In this document: positions 47,977-60,023 of the stretch, one piece after another | How positions within the stretch are numbered: the stretch's first letter is position 1 | Layout of the letters: each line of letters opens with the position of its first letter | Assembly: GCA_039111635.1 (NCBI GenBank) | Contig: JBCAQO010000006.1 | Coordinates: forward strand, 1,798,001 to 1,862,000 | DNA length: 64,000 bases | DNA from: Heterobasidion occidentale | Lineage: Eukaryota > Basidiomycota > Agaricomycetes > Russulales > Bondarzewiaceae | Direction of reading: 5' to 3' | Made by a program: the position numbers and the translations under genes | Notes under the pieces: model-generated | Databases searched by the model: none | What the model was told of the DNA's origin: nothing | What the model saw: the letters and a program-made list of their open reading frames with translations, nothing else

Positions 47977-50900
47977 CTAACCTAGTTCCTCATCCCCAGA
48001 ATTCTCGCCCACCTCTTCTTCTGACATATCCGCGTCTATGAGCTGTCCTTCGTCTGCGCCGGTCTGGTCTCGCCCTTTTCCTTGTTGGTCTTTCCATATT
48101 CCCACCAAAAACTCAGGACTGCTCGCCTGCTCCATTGCCTTGTCTTCTCGAACCTGTATAAAGCGCGGAAAACGTAGGCTAAGCCCTCTGGTATCGGATA
48201 CTAGTCCTTGAGCGGCAACTGAGACCGGACTTAGAGTGATGCTGAATGCCCAACATTAGACAAACTTGGAGGGAATAAACCGTGCAACGGCTTACTCCGC
48301 ACCGCGGATCTCCCAGACTTCGTAGGGCCTGAAGTAGACACTAGGTTTGTAGCCTGAAATGATGATATTCAGGGAACGTCATAGCAGGTATCAATGAAAT
48401 GATCCACCTACCGCCCATATCGACATCACTCCATAAAGGATGTTTGGAACAATTTTGGGACGCTTCAGCGTACCGTTCTCTCATAGCCTTGAGCAAACGG
48501 AGTTGTATCAAGACAAAGCTGCCAGTCCAACATAGCGGTATCGGAGTCTTACCTTGTAAAAGCTATCCGAGAACCCTAAAAACCAAAAAGCAAGACAATA
48601 TTCAGCGCCAGCTTTGGGCAATATAGGAATAAACCGTTGGGACGCACCTGACATGCACTTACACATCGCGACAAGTCTCCCGGTATCAGGATCTCGCAAA
48701 GCAAGTAAGACAGGGCTCCACCACTGGGCCTTTCGTCCGTTGCCGTGCCATGCGCCGACAGGGATGAGGTCAAGGCTATCACCGATGCCCATCACATAAT
48801 CCTTCTTCAACTTGAGCCATGCGGATGTCCTTTTGTCTGATAGCCTACGTGAGCACACCGATGGATCGAACGGTCTGAAACACTACCAGGTTCGTATGTC
48901 GCAGGCAACGGCTTCTTTCGCGACCCTTCGTCTTTTTCCTTAGCGCTTTCCGCAATGTCCCCGCTATCAAGAAGCTGATAACGATACATATCCACGCGTC
49001 GGCAAGAATGGTACCCAAATATACACTCTCACCTACCTTGATCATCAAACCTTCGCAGCGACTATCCACCGACCGCATCCAAAACTCCTCAATTGCTTCT
49101 GTCCCTTCTTCGCTCTCACAGCTTTCGACATGATCAAACCGGGCTGCCCCCTTCTGTGTTGGGATGACGGGGGGAAATGGTTGCGAAGAAGAGCTCTTCT
49201 CTGTCGAAAAGGAGTCTCCAGAAGTATCTGGGGACCGTCGATCAATTAGAAATGGCTCGTTGTCACTGATGAGGACATCCATCGTAGGAACTGACCTCCC
49301 CATTGAGGTACATCAAATCAAACCCAAAAACGCACACCGCTACCTTGATGTCCTGCAGCTGAACGCTCTTGCGCGGCCGATTCGAAAGCTCCTGGAAAGA
49401 TTTGAGCCCCCCATCGTCGACGTCGATGGCCACGATTTCCGAATCAAGTATGAAGGATGACATCGAGGGCGATTCACTGAATATATGATGTACCATAGAT
49501 GTGATATCTGGATACTAGATACCAAGTTGATGAATGTTACGAAGCGTGACTGATCATCGGACGGAACACGTTACTTTTTCAGTCATATCTTCCAAGTGTC
49601 TTGAAAATAACTTCACAGATATGTCGCTATCCTTGCCCTTCCAGGCATGTATCTGGGCTCGTTGACCGTCATACTTGAATTCGGCCACAAATGGAAGGTT
49701 CCCAAGACGTTCGTAGACTTCAGCCAACGATCGCATGGGAGATCCGAGTGTTGGATGTAGAGGTATGCCTTGAAGATTAATGTCATCGATAATTTGTAGT
49801 TTCATATACATTTCAATAATCGGTACACACCTACTGAGAGTGGAACACGCCCTGAGAGCTCATCAAGGCCGGCGTCTAAGAGGGCCACAACCATGTGGTC
49901 GTAATTAGGGTGTTGCACGTAAACCTTCTTTATCAGGCTTTCTGCTCGGGCAAATTTTATTGTAAGTTCCTCCTTCGCCTCATCAACCACCTTTTTTGAT
50001 GTATTTTTCGTGGTGATAGCTTTGACCTGCGAGATGAGATCGGGGGACGCATGGAGAGGCGAGTCGTCTGCGATGAGAACGGTAAGGCTGGAAGGAGGCG
50101 TCAAAACCATCGCCCGAGCCAGAGCAGTCAAAATGGAAGTCCTGACCGCCCCGACACGAATGTGCTGTGATAGTGTCCGAACGAGGAAGCGAATCTCTTC
50201 ACCCTTAGCTGCCACAAGAAGTTTCTCGACGATTGCCTGTTTCTGCTTGACTGCCCCTTGACCCTTCGCATGGGCGATCTTCAGCAAAGAATCGTAGAGG
50301 GCAGTGATCAGAAGAGGAGGATGAGGTATTAGAGTGCGAATATTGGATTTGGCTTCGAAGGCGACGTCTCCAGCGTCACCAGTCTTTGCGTAGAGCCTCT
50401 TGAGGGCGGCAGAGCTAAGACCTGATACATTCATGATTGCTTTCGATATGATGGAGGGCCCAAGGCCAAGCTCGACAGCTGAGTACGAAGGCGACAAGGA
50501 GTTTGACAGCAGATAAAGAGAGGGCAAGAGAGACGCTGGGTGGAAGCGAAGAATCGTACGAAGAGCGTTGGTGAGCGTATTTAGAATCAAGATACGCGAG
50601 CGTGTCGACGATAAGGTGTATAACGCATGAACCAGAAACGAATACGGAAGGGGAGAGTTGGGAGAAAAGGGGACATCATCGAAGTTGAGTGTCGGCGGGT
50701 CTACAGAAAGAAGGGGGTAGTTGGACAGGTCATGCTGCGTAGCGCCGAAAGTCGTCGCCTGCGGCGAGTGGAAGCGTGGCGACGGAGAGATCTTACGTCC
50801 ATCGGCCTTTTCGACACGCAAAGCTGATGAAGAAGTTTGTACTATGACCTCGTCGAATGAATCGACATCGATGATCTCGTGAGACGCGTGTGTCTTCGAG

Positions 50901-51208
50901 TTCGTCCCCGCTGGAAGGCGCTCAATCGTCTTGGCTTCAGATGAAGGCTTGAGTCAACGGGAACGACAGTGTCCTGCCCGAGCCCTAAGCCACTGCTACT
51001 CACCATCAGGGGCTGCCTGCTGTCTGAGCGTCTTCGTGTTCGGGGACTCTGTGGACGTGTGAGTATTAAACTCGGGTATTTCCCTTGATCCACTGGATTC
51101 TCCGGGCTTCTTGGTGAAGAAACGGTCGAGACTGTGCTGATTAGGTGGAATCTTAAGTTTTTTGCTAGGGCTAGAAGACGAGGATGATGGGAGAGCGCGC
51201 TTGACCAT
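47977..51208 (-). CDS. CDC9: DNA ligase I (ATP-dependent)
   Basis: Seals Okazaki fragments and repair nicks in the nucleus, and in some fungi also in mitochondria. The N-terminus has a nuclear-type basic cluster (SPSKKLKIPPN) and a PCNA-binding PIP box, QHSLDRFF. The long exon at 49840-50800 is the DNA-binding domain (LKRLYAKTGDAGDVAFEAKS, EIRFLVRTLSQHIRVGAVRT). Then the adenylation domain: LGSPMRSLAEVYERLGNLPF and FVAEFKYDGQRAQIHAW, where the Lys in EFKYDGQR is the adenylated residue (motif I); SFILDSEIVAIDVDDG (motif III), AVCVFGFDLMYLNGE, and MRSVDSRCEGLMIK (motif IV). The OB-fold follows in several small exons (DLIPVGAWHGNGRKAQWWSP). The last exons contain RFPRFIQVREDKAMEQASSP and an acidic tail ending at 47977. 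About 12 introns; length near 800 residues, normal for the family. Confidence 0.93.
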
Positions 51209-51844
51209 GGCGAGAGTGAGGCAGTATGCAAAGGCTCGAATGTTAGCGGGGATTACGCGGAACGAGATCGAGATCGGGCAAACAGCCTACAGCGACCAAG
51301 TCTTCTCTCTTCTCTCTTCTTCCATCCCCTAAGAAGGTCTGCGAATCTTTCCAGCCGTTCCCTTGCTTCGCTCGACCCTTCGTCGCGGTACACGATCCGA
51401 CTAGCAATAGCCAGCACTGCCCCTCCGTTGTCCAGCCAGATCGAAGCGTTCACAGCAGGTATCGTCTCAGGTTTCCTACGTCCAACATTCGTGCCTCAAA
51501 GTCTCTCTATCATTGGCCATATTAACCCGCTTTAGCCCCTGAAGTCGCGGAGTATCGACTTTTTAATATGGGGCTCCTGCACGATGGCCCATATCCAAAA
51601 CGCATTCATTTTCCTCAGATCCCTCAGATCATGTGTATCGCTATCCATTTCATCTGCTACTAGCCCCGCATCGCACAAGCTCACGCCCAATAAGTTGTAG
51701 ATCAGGAGTGCCTATCGTTTTGAAGCAAGTCCCCCCTCTCGAACACTGTCCACCGACGTGCCTGAAAATAATTGCAAGGCACAGGTTTTAACGCATCAGG
51801 TCAGTCATTGAAGGTGACTGATAGCATCCGATAGTCTGCGTACG
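51209..51844. other. Divergent intergenic region
   Basis: Promoter region between DNA ligase I and the next plus-strand gene. A minus ORF at 51253-51453 (66 codons) overlaps where the ligase promoter should be; it is not supported by family features. Confidence 0.45.
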
Positions 51845-52896
51845 ATGACGACCGCCCTACATGACATCCTCGCTCTATCACGATTGCGGCGAGATGGCGA
51901 ATCCGAGATGCCCAGCCCCATTTTTACGCTTCCGTTCCGCCACGAAGCCTGCTGGCGGCTGTTGGCTGTTGGCGGGCATGCAAGCAACGACGCGCCATCG
52001 ACTTCCCCTTTCGACAACGCCGTCTGGCAGCGTCTGATGCGACGACTAAGCACCCGTAAGCACGTTAGAATAATACCTTGTCAGCTTACTGCGCATGCAG
52101 CTAGTCAACAACAAAATAATGATCCGTTTGCTCTTTCTCGAAGTCAGCTAGAACCGACGTCTCCCACCGTCGTACTGAATGAGGCCAACAGTAGCATGCA
52201 TGGAAGTGAAACGACATGTCCAATGGGAGGTCAGAATACTAAGGACGTCGCGAATTGTCATGAACCGTCCTGTACGGGAACGCACGTCAAATGATGGACC
52301 TTCGTGAGATACCCTTTTGATTCGTCATGGGCGTTGTTCAACTGACCCAAAAGTCAGTTCATGTACGGTGCATTGGCGATCCTTTGCACTGTATGCTCGT
52401 AGGAGTGCAGCAACAAATGCGGAAAATGCGGAACAGCTGTTGGACCTACCCAAATAAACTATGCGTTACTCCCATATGTAAATAGGCCCGGGTTGGGTTG
52501 CGAGGGCATCTGGGTAATGTTCGCGTTCTGGAATATCAAATAGACTCCGCTGGCGCGCAACTGGCGCCGTTTCCAATACGTCAAGTAACAGACTTTGCGC
52601 TGCCAACTGGAGACTCGTCGTCACATAGGTTTTTTGAAAGGAGCATAGATGACCTGATGAATGACAGTGCTGCGTCCATCAAGGCTTGGCTGCAGTATCC
52701 TTCACAGGGCTCACTTCACATTTTCCATGCCTGGGACGCGGCGTCCAATGATAGTACACCTAGTGAGGACATAGGCCCTCTGTCGAGTTATGGAGATGAG
52801 AATATATGGATTGATTTACGGGCCTTCCGACTCGGCAAATGTCATATTGTGACAGAAAATCCTGTGACGAATAGAAGACGGAGGGCGTTGAGATAA
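51845..52896 (+). CDS. Unrecognised protein, tentative gene model
   Basis: No family recognised. The first exon starts MTTALHDILALSRLRRDGES and contains RHEACWRLLAVGGHASNDAP. A GT...AG intron (GTAAGC...GCATGCAG, about 52055-52098) joins RRLST to SQQQNNDPFALSRSQLEPTS, which reads more naturally than the unspliced ORF. A second open segment, about 52530-52896, encodes RFFERSIDDLMNDSAASIKA and NIWIDLRAFRLGKCHIV, ending in a basic tail at 52896. I assume the two segments belong to one gene because they share strand and are separated by a stop-rich 240-bp region that could be intron, but the joining splice sites are not clear. It may instead be two small genes or a decayed one. Confidence 0.35.
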
Positions 52897-53556
52897 TAGT
52901 GCTGATGATTGATTGTCAGGAATCGGTTGCTTCTTGGATATATGAGGATTAATTACTTTTGAGGTGAGAGTCAAAAATAGTGTGCAGAAAACTGATTATA
53001 GTGCTTACCGAGTGTTGATGCAGAGGCTCTTTGGAGGAGTATTGAAGATTCCGAGCGAGATTGTGCCCCCACAAAAGGGAACTTGGACCCCCAGCGAAAC
53101 AGCCATCTCTGTTACCCTGAAAGTGCAGGTGATCTATTGTGATGGGCCGCCGAGATGCGCACGTCTAGATGATGGATCCAAATGCTTGGAAACGTCAGGC
53201 GCCACGAATTGGCATGATATCTGCATCGAGCATTTGGCGATACAACTTCGAACACATCATTCCCGCTCCGAGAGTCTATCAATAGCCGATTGATCTCAAG
53301 ACGCTGTGCATTGAACCATGACGTCCAGACTCGTCCCTGCTCCAGGGCTCTAACTTGATTTGTGGCCGCTGCCAGTCTTTGTGCGTTTAGTGTTCACCTC
53401 CGGACCCGCACCCAGCCGAGCCAGGACCAAATGAAATGGGGAACATTCGCCCACTCTTGCCCCGTTCCTGACTGTAAGCCAGCGCCTCCGAAAATCCTTA
53501 TGAAGGGGCGACAAGTTTTGCCTAGCTCACAAGCCCTATTTCACCCACCGATCGCG

Positions 53557-54247
53557 ATGTCCGAACGCCACCCCGCCTACTCTCCTGATCACGTTGGACA
53601 CAACGACGCGCACTGGAATAGGACCAGTCAGAATCAGGCATATCTCTCGTCCAACACCTATGCTCCATCTGCGTATGGCTCACCTCCGATGCACAATCAT
53701 TCCTATCCATACCCTCCTCCGAACCCTCAACAACCTACCACCGGATATCCTCCCGTCTCGCGAAACGCGTCATACCCTCCTCCGCCTAGCGTCCATTCTT
53801 CCGTAGTCCAACCTGCTTCTTTTCCCTCCCAGAGCGGTTACATACAAACCAGCAATACATCACGGCCTGGGTACGGGCACACTGCAAACGTATCGTTGAT
53901 GCAGGGATACACGTCCATGCCGCCAGCGTCGAATCCATACGTTCCCCCGCAGATGATGATGGCCAACACCGGGGGCCCACAGGTGCAATACCCTGCCTCT
54001 CCCCAGCGGCCGTACGCGTGTGACATGTGCGCGCTGTCGTTCAACCGTCAGCATGACCTGAAGCGACACAGAGAGACGCACTCGGGGGAGAAGCCGTTTC
54101 TTTGCAATGGAGGGTGCGGAAAGACCTTCACGAGGAAGGACGCGCTCAAGAGGCACCAGGTTCGTGTGCACCGCTCTTCAAACGATCCCTGTTGCTCACT
54201 TTTCGATCCAGCTTGTGAAGAGATGCGGCTTCGACGAAGGTGCTTGA
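53557..54247 (+). CDS. C2H2 zinc-finger transcription factor, Crz1-like fingers
   Basis: A Pro/Ser/Tyr/Asn/Gln-rich N-terminal region of about 150 residues (SSNTYAPSAYGSPPMHNHSY) precedes two fingers: YACDMCALSFNRQHDLKRHR followed by ETHSGEKPF (finger 1), and LCNGGCGKTFTRKDALKRHQ with its last part across an intron, LVKRCGFDEGA (finger 2). The 'FNRQHDLKRH...HSGEKPF.C.GGCGK.F.R.DAL.RH' arrangement and the short 'RCG' ending resemble the calcineurin-responsive Crz1 family and relatives; in Crz1 the protein is activated by calcium signalling, which would be an inference here. The intron from GTTCGTG to TTTCGATCCAG (about 54160-54211) is supported by the shared C-terminal pattern. Met 53557 begins the low-complexity activation region; upstream in-frame sequence is less protein-like. 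Confidence 0.85.
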
Positions 54248-54536
54248 GTTCTTCGTTTTCGTTTGTTATATTAGTTCTGTTCAGGTCAGAGCTCCTCTTT
54301 TGATATGCAAGGCCGACTCACTCAACCTTCCATCCAGTTATCCTCTCGCAGCCGCGTCTCGCTCTCACATAGGCTTTCCGGACGGACAAAAACGTTTTGA
54401 TTATAATTTGGGGTTCGAACACCCAACATGTACATCTATGTAACCTATATCGAGACAGTCACGATTTATTCTTCAGGAGCAGGCGCGCGTAACATTACTC
54501 ACTAGACTTCGAAATGCTTCCATCCCTAATCAATTC

Positions 54537-55168
54537 TTATTTCGTCTCCTCCACAGACTGTTCGATAAGCTTTTCGAGCAACCAAGCACTGCTCGGGGTA
54601 ATCTTTTTGTAATATTCCTCAACCACACTAGCCTCCGTGAACCCGTGTCGCTCGTAGAACTGTTTTGCCGCGTCGTTCGATACTTGAACGTGGAGGTATA
54701 TTCGGGTGATTTTGGGCTTGGTGTGGGCGGCTGCGGCTTGGAGAACGAGCTCTAGACTCTTGGAGCCGATTCCAAGGGATCGATATGGCTAAAATATCGC
54801 AACTCAGACGGGTAGAGCCAGGATCTGAACTTTGAGACGTACAGCCAGGACTCCCATGGTCATCAGATAGAGTTCCGTGGCCTCGTCCCTTGTCTCAAAT
54901 CTGCAACAGATTGTTCCTACAGGTACATCATTGTAATATACTGTTTCCAGCAACGATTGGGTCCCTGCCGCGACGAAGGAAGATATGAGAGAGACAGACC
55001 AAGTTTGCAAAAGTCTTCAGCCTCGGGTAGCAAAACATCCTGGTAGAACTTCTCGCTGTATTTGATAGGAAAGAGGACAGAGTTGAGTTTTCGGACCGTG
55101 CCAAGATTGTTTGGGGTTAGAGACGCGAAGGTGATCCGCGCCGAGCGCGACTTGGAAGATGAAGACAT
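54537..55168 (-). CDS. NAA50: GNAT N-terminal acetyltransferase, Naa50-like
   Basis: Naa50 (San) acetylates protein N-termini and associates with NatA at the ribosome; it uses acetyl-CoA. The protein starts MSSSSKSRSARITFASLTPN, then NLGTVRKLNSVLFPIKYSEK, FYQDVLLP (a Naa50 signature 'lFPV.Y...FY.d'), VYYNDVPVGTICCRFETRD, ELYLMTMGVLAPYRSLGIGS with the acetyl-CoA pocket motif RSLGIGS (Q/RxxGxG/A), and TRIYLHVQVSNDAAKQFYER with the 'HVQ.sN..A..FY.r.GF' ending, then HGFTEASVVEEYYKKITPSS. The C-terminal helix ends VEETK at 54537. The family length is about 160-180 residues, as here. Three introns, one inside the first conserved block (about 54960-55005). Confidence 0.9.
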
Positions 55169-57450
55169 CGAGGCGGACGAGCGGACAGCGCGGCGAAATG
55201 GCACGCTGGTGGCGCTCAAATGTTTGGTCACAACCCCCGCCACGAGACCACGGTCATCTTGTCCGCACCGCTGCAGCTCCCTGCAGCTCCCTTTGGAGCA
55301 ATCATTTCTGTGCAATATTTTCTTTGATGCAGACCAGTCGAGAAGCCCCGCCCCGCCCTATTTTCTCGAGGCCGCTCATCCTCCATGTCGGGTTTCAGAA
55401 TAATCGTTATTAGTCGAGTTCACAAAGCGGGCCGCGATCAAAGCGTTAAAGGTCGGGCTACCGTCGGAACCCATCCGATGCCAGTCTACCCCAGCGTCCA
55501 GGTCACGGTGAGCGATCATCGCGCTCTGTCCACGCTGGCAAGCCCTTTCCCCTGTCTAATCACTTTACCTATCACGGGGCCGTCGCCCGCTGCATCGTAT
55601 GCGCCCTCCTCGAAAGCCGGGGCCCCCTCACCATGCCTTATATGTGCAAACGGACCCGCCAAGGGGCCTTGGTCGGAACCCGGCCTCAGCCGCCTCACCT
55701 CGTCTTTTGAAAACCCCCGGTTTAGCTGCTCGCACAAGACGTGGACGGCCCGCGTGGTCTCTTCTCGCAGAGCGTCCCAAAGGCTTACGACTTTTCTATT
55801 GCTCGAGTACAGTTGAACGCGATGGCGGATTAAACGCGCGGGTCGGCACCGGGCCATAAATTGACAGGATCATGCAAGGTCGTACGTGATGATGTCAAGC
55901 CATGGCTCAGCTGCTCTGCTCTGCTCGCCCCGGCGTACTCTTCTTCAAAAACATCGCTGCGTATACATTCACAAGTCATTCACGTCGTCGTCCCGTGGCG
56001 TTTTGGTCGACTGATAGACCGCGTTTCCACTGACTCAACAAGCGCGCCGTTGGACAGATTGCCCTTGGCACCGCAGCTTTTGTACTGATTTGCGTCCAAG
56101 TGATATCGGATTTGTGTCGGGCCATTGACCTATCACACTGACGCTTCGAGCATAGCGTCAGCGACGCTCGTGACTTCAATTCTCCCCGGAATCTCCTCAG
56201 CGTCGACTTGCATCAATGACTTGCATCAAAGTCCTTACAAAAATGCAGACATCGGCGTCTTGTTGAGTACACACGTCGTGGGGCTCGCATATGACCTCAG
56301 GGACCCCAGTCTAGCAGACTATTCTCTTCGTGGACGTCACTTATAGCTCCGTCAAGGTTTCAGATGGTCGATTTTCATGCTTGAGCCTGGAATTTCTCGC
56401 ACGGCAGGGTGTCAACGTCTACCCTTACAGCTAAATGAACGTCCATGAATATCGCCGTAGATCGGGCATTATGGAAGATGTTGGGTTAGTCTTCTCAGTC
56501 CCTGTCATCGCTGTCGCCCCCGATTGACCCTGCCCTTCCATGGCATCCTTCTACTCGATTCTTCGGCGACGGTATGGCGCCACCACGTCGTTCACACTTC
56601 GCCAAAGCGAGAGCTCCTGCTGCGTCTGGGAACCGCGACGTAATGATTACCCTTGCTGCAACGGACACAGTACAATCTAGGACCTATAGTCGCCCTCGCG
56701 CTATCGCGTTATCTATCCTGCTCTTGGGATAGCCTCTCTAACTCCCGCGCCCATCCTAACCGCTTTTGTTGAAATTTACATAGGACGGGGGGGACGTGAC
56801 GGGAGTATTTCGATCTGCACCTTGGAGCAGCAAGAAGGTTTGATGGATACACAGACGCTGCATTGCAGGACTGTAATGTAAATTGGGGGAGGCCCTTCTG
56901 CCTGAGAACACGGATCGGGGGCATTGAGTCGGGGAGCGCCCGAGATTCATCTTATAGACTTTGCTTGATGCGCCTGACGTCGACGGAAGCTGCACCGCCT
57001 CGCACCGATGCGTTGGAGTGCACGTTCATTTTGACCCTGCCACCCCGCTCGCCATGGGATCCCCAACGAGCGAAACGCGGTCGTCGATTCATCTACGCCG
57101 TTGCCTTGTCCCATGAGCCTGTCTCCGCGCCTCTCTGCGTCTCCACCCCATCGACGAATTCATACCGCAGTGCCCGTGAGTACGTCACCGTCAATATCCC
57201 GCTGGATGCCCCCAAGGTGCCAACTTTCACATCGAGAGGCGCCGTGATGGCGCCGATTTCGAGCTCAGCCCCGTTGCGCAGCCCCGCCCGCTGGAGTCCT
57301 AGGTCCCTCCCTGAGGGTTGCACCTCTGTTGACATGGTGACTGGCCGACCTGTCTCGGTCGTGCGAGCAGACGTACGTACACGGATCGCGGAAGGCTGTC
57401 CTGTCTGCATCGGATTAGCCCGTCCTTGCCCCAATGTTGGGTCGTATCTT
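55169..57450. other. Intergenic, about 2.3 kb, GC-rich, no gene supported
   Basis: Several long ORFs occur on both strands but they overlap each other. The minus frame ending at 57093 contains AITAPLDVKVGTLGASSGIL, which reads somewhat like protein, so a small unrecognised gene around 57093-57450 cannot be excluded. No RNA gene recognised. Confidence 0.4.
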
Positions 57451-57459
57451 GCAGCTTTG

Positions 57460-59260
57460 AGAGAGGGTGAGGCTGGGACTGGGACTGGGACTGGGAGGCC
57501 ATGGGGTGTCGATGCCACGGTCTCCGCATGCAGTAAACGCATACCGCATTCTCGCTCGACGCCGAGAAACCCTTCACCCGCGCGTCTTTCTTGCATCGCA
57601 GTCGGTCGGTCCCAGGAGCGACAGCGCAGCACTCCCCGCTCGGCGAATGCCCGAAGAACGGTGCATCTTTCGATGACGCGCAACACCCCCGCGCGGCGAG
57701 CTGATCCCGAGCCCAGCCATCGCTCGATCCGCTTCGATTCGATGCGCCCGTGTCTGATCCGCGACTGACTCGAGGCAGCCTTGGAGCGCCACGGGAAGCC
57801 CCCCCCTCTCTCTCGTTCTCTCTGCAGGCAGTTCACGTCCAACCCTCATGCTCATCCTGCTACCCCCGCCGATCTGCGCCGCTCGATCCTCATCTCGACC
57901 GGGTGCATCGAATGCACAGAGTTGCAATGCGCGATCGCGTCAGCCTACTTGTCTGGCGCGCTCGCCGTTGCACATGGACCAGTCCCACGCTGCCGTCGAC
58001 GACTCTCCGAGACGCACGTTTGGCGGCCGTCCGATCCGCCAACGAACGGACCGCGCGCACAGAGACCTGCGGGCTGGTTTCGATCCTGCTCGAATGCGCT
58101 TGACTACCGGCTGGAACAAACCAACCGCCCGACCGACTCGAGATGGAGCGAGTGGTTCGAGGGATCACCACAAGCCAGGCATGGGGCTGGGGAGGGCCGA
58201 GGGCGTCGCTGCCGCAATCTCCGCATGCAGTAAACGCATAGCGCATTCTCGTCCATCTCCGAGCATCCCCTTCGCCCGCGCGCCTTGCTCACATCGCATC
58301 GCAGTCAGCGCGTCGTTCGGTTGCCCATCGGAGCCCAGGCGCGCTGATGATCCAGACTTTCGCCATCGCGACACGCACGCTCAATTCCGTTCGATTCAAT
58401 TCGATTCGCTTTGATTTGATTGGGATCAGCGACAGCGACGGGCTCGACGTGGCTGAGGCTCTCTCTCAGGCGGCTCACGTTCAACTACCTGTTCGATTCC
58501 CATCTCGGCTGCATGCATCGAATGCACAGCGTCCCAACGCGCGATCGCGTCGGCCCACTTATCTATCCAGCGCACACGCACGCGCGCGGGGGTGGCGAAT
58601 GGACGTCGGTCGACGACTCGCTGCGCAGAGATGCTTGCGCGGCGCGCCGATGACGCGGAGCCTCGCCATCGCGACACGCACGCTCGATTCGGTTTAAATC
58701 CGTGATCGTAACGGGCTCGACGTACAGTAGCTGAGGCTCTCTCTCTCTCTTTTCCCCTCCTCAGCAGTGCTCCCGTCCAGCTATCTGTTCCATCCCCATC
58801 GCGGCTGTATGCATCGAATGCACAGCGCACATTGCGTCGGCGTACTTATCTATCTAGCGCGCGCGGGCGCGGGCGGCGAATGGACGTCGGTCGACGACTC
58901 GCTGCGCAGAGAGATGCCTGCGCGGCGCGGCGACGATGCAGAGCCTCTTCACCGTGACGCGCCCGATTCCACTCGATTCGCTCTGATTCCATTTCGACCC
59001 GCGACGCGCTCGACGTGGCCGAGGCTCTCTCTCAGGCAGTCCACGTCCCCGCAGCCCGTTCGATCCTCGTCTGGTCTGCATCGAATGCACGGCGTCCTCG
59101 CGCGCAATTGCGCGGGCCTACTTGTCTGGCGCGTGCGCAGGCCCGCCGGTGACGAATGGACGTCGGGTCGACGACTAGGTGCAGGCTGGTTTCGCCCCTG
59201 CTCGAATGCGCTCGACCGCAACCGACCGCGCGACAGACTCGAGATAGAGCGAGCAATCCG
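57460..59260. repeat. Degenerate tandem repeat array, about six units of 267-380 bp
   Basis: A landmark GCATCGAATGCAC recurs at 57904, 58515, 58811 and 59078; a related form GCATGCAGTAAACGCAT occurs at 57526 and 58223, filling the gaps, so spacing is about 378, 319, 292, 296 and 267 bp. Other shared blocks are GAGGCTCTCTCTCAGGC before the landmark, ACGCGCGATCGCGTCGGC after it, and AATGGACGTCGGTCGACGAC at 58599, 58879 and, with small changes, 59155. CTGCTCGAATGCGCT ends occur near 58089 and 59200. The units are GC-rich, too diverged for one recent expansion, and open in several frames on both strands, which makes the ORFs uninformative. Confidence 0.75.
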
Positions 59261-60023
59261 CAAGTCCAAGAAAGCGCTCGAAAGCTCGACACGACCGCTC
59301 TCTTGTCGAAGGGGATAGACGGGAATCGAGGACCCCAGGCCAGGCCAAGAGAGGCCGAGCCAGGCCAGGCGGCTCCGCGACGCTCCCGCCTGTGCTGTGC
59401 GCCGGGTGCCCAGCGCGCAGCACTCGCACTGTATGTACGGCAGATCTGCGCGCCCCGTTGCACCCTGCCGAGAGGGAAGGAATAGAACGGGATAGTATTC
59501 CCAGCGCGCGCGCGATGGCATCGGCTCGTGATGATCCACGTCATGCGCGGGCGCGTCGCCGCATACAACGTGCAGGGTCTGATAGCCATCCACAGCAATG
59601 CGAAGCGGGCGGTGCAAGCATGCATGTATGTATATGTATATGTACACGCGGTCGGGGCTCCGCGGTTCATTCGGTCATATATATATGCAAGCGAACAAGT
59701 GGGGGTTGGTGAGAACAGAGCAGATAAGGTATAAGTACAGATACAGCACGGGCGCGGTCGCGCTCGGCGAACGGATTACAAGAGAGCACAACAACGGGGT
59801 ATTTACACCATCGCCACCATCACCACCTTCGTCATGGGTCGGCCATCCTACGCAGTCGGTACATACATACATACTCCACGGGCGAGCACAGCGCAGCGGG
59901 GCGCCAGCGAGGCGGGACGCGGGACGCACGCGGGAGCAGGTGCGAATCCGCACGGGGGGGCGCATGCGAGCACCGCTGCTGCTGTTCCCTCCCCCGAAGC
60001 GGCCACGGCCAAGAAGCCCGCTC
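59261..60023. other. Intergenic, GC-rich with short TATATG runs
   Basis: Lies 3' of the next minus-strand gene. Contains TG/TA dinucleotide stretches near 59620-59690. The long minus ORF crossing it to 60958 is an extended frame of the neighbouring gene, not separate evidence. Confidence 0.45.

Noticed and set aside
51253..51453. 66-codon minus-strand ORF beside DNA ligase I
   Set aside because: It sits in the ligase promoter region with an Arg-rich end typical of chance ORFs.
54408..54426. GGGTTCGAACACCC, a tRNA T-arm-like sequence
   Set aside because: No acceptor, D or anticodon stems can be drawn upstream or downstream on either strand.
56863..57842. Long ORFs on both strands (301 and 249 codons)
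   Set aside because: They overlap antisense to each other and run into the repeat array; at most one could be real and neither shows a recognisable domain.
57460..59260. CRISPR array or rDNA spacer as explanation of the repeats
   Set aside because: Units are long, diverged and of uneven length, without short identical repeats and unique spacers; no rRNA sequence is seen nearby, and the window is eukaryotic.
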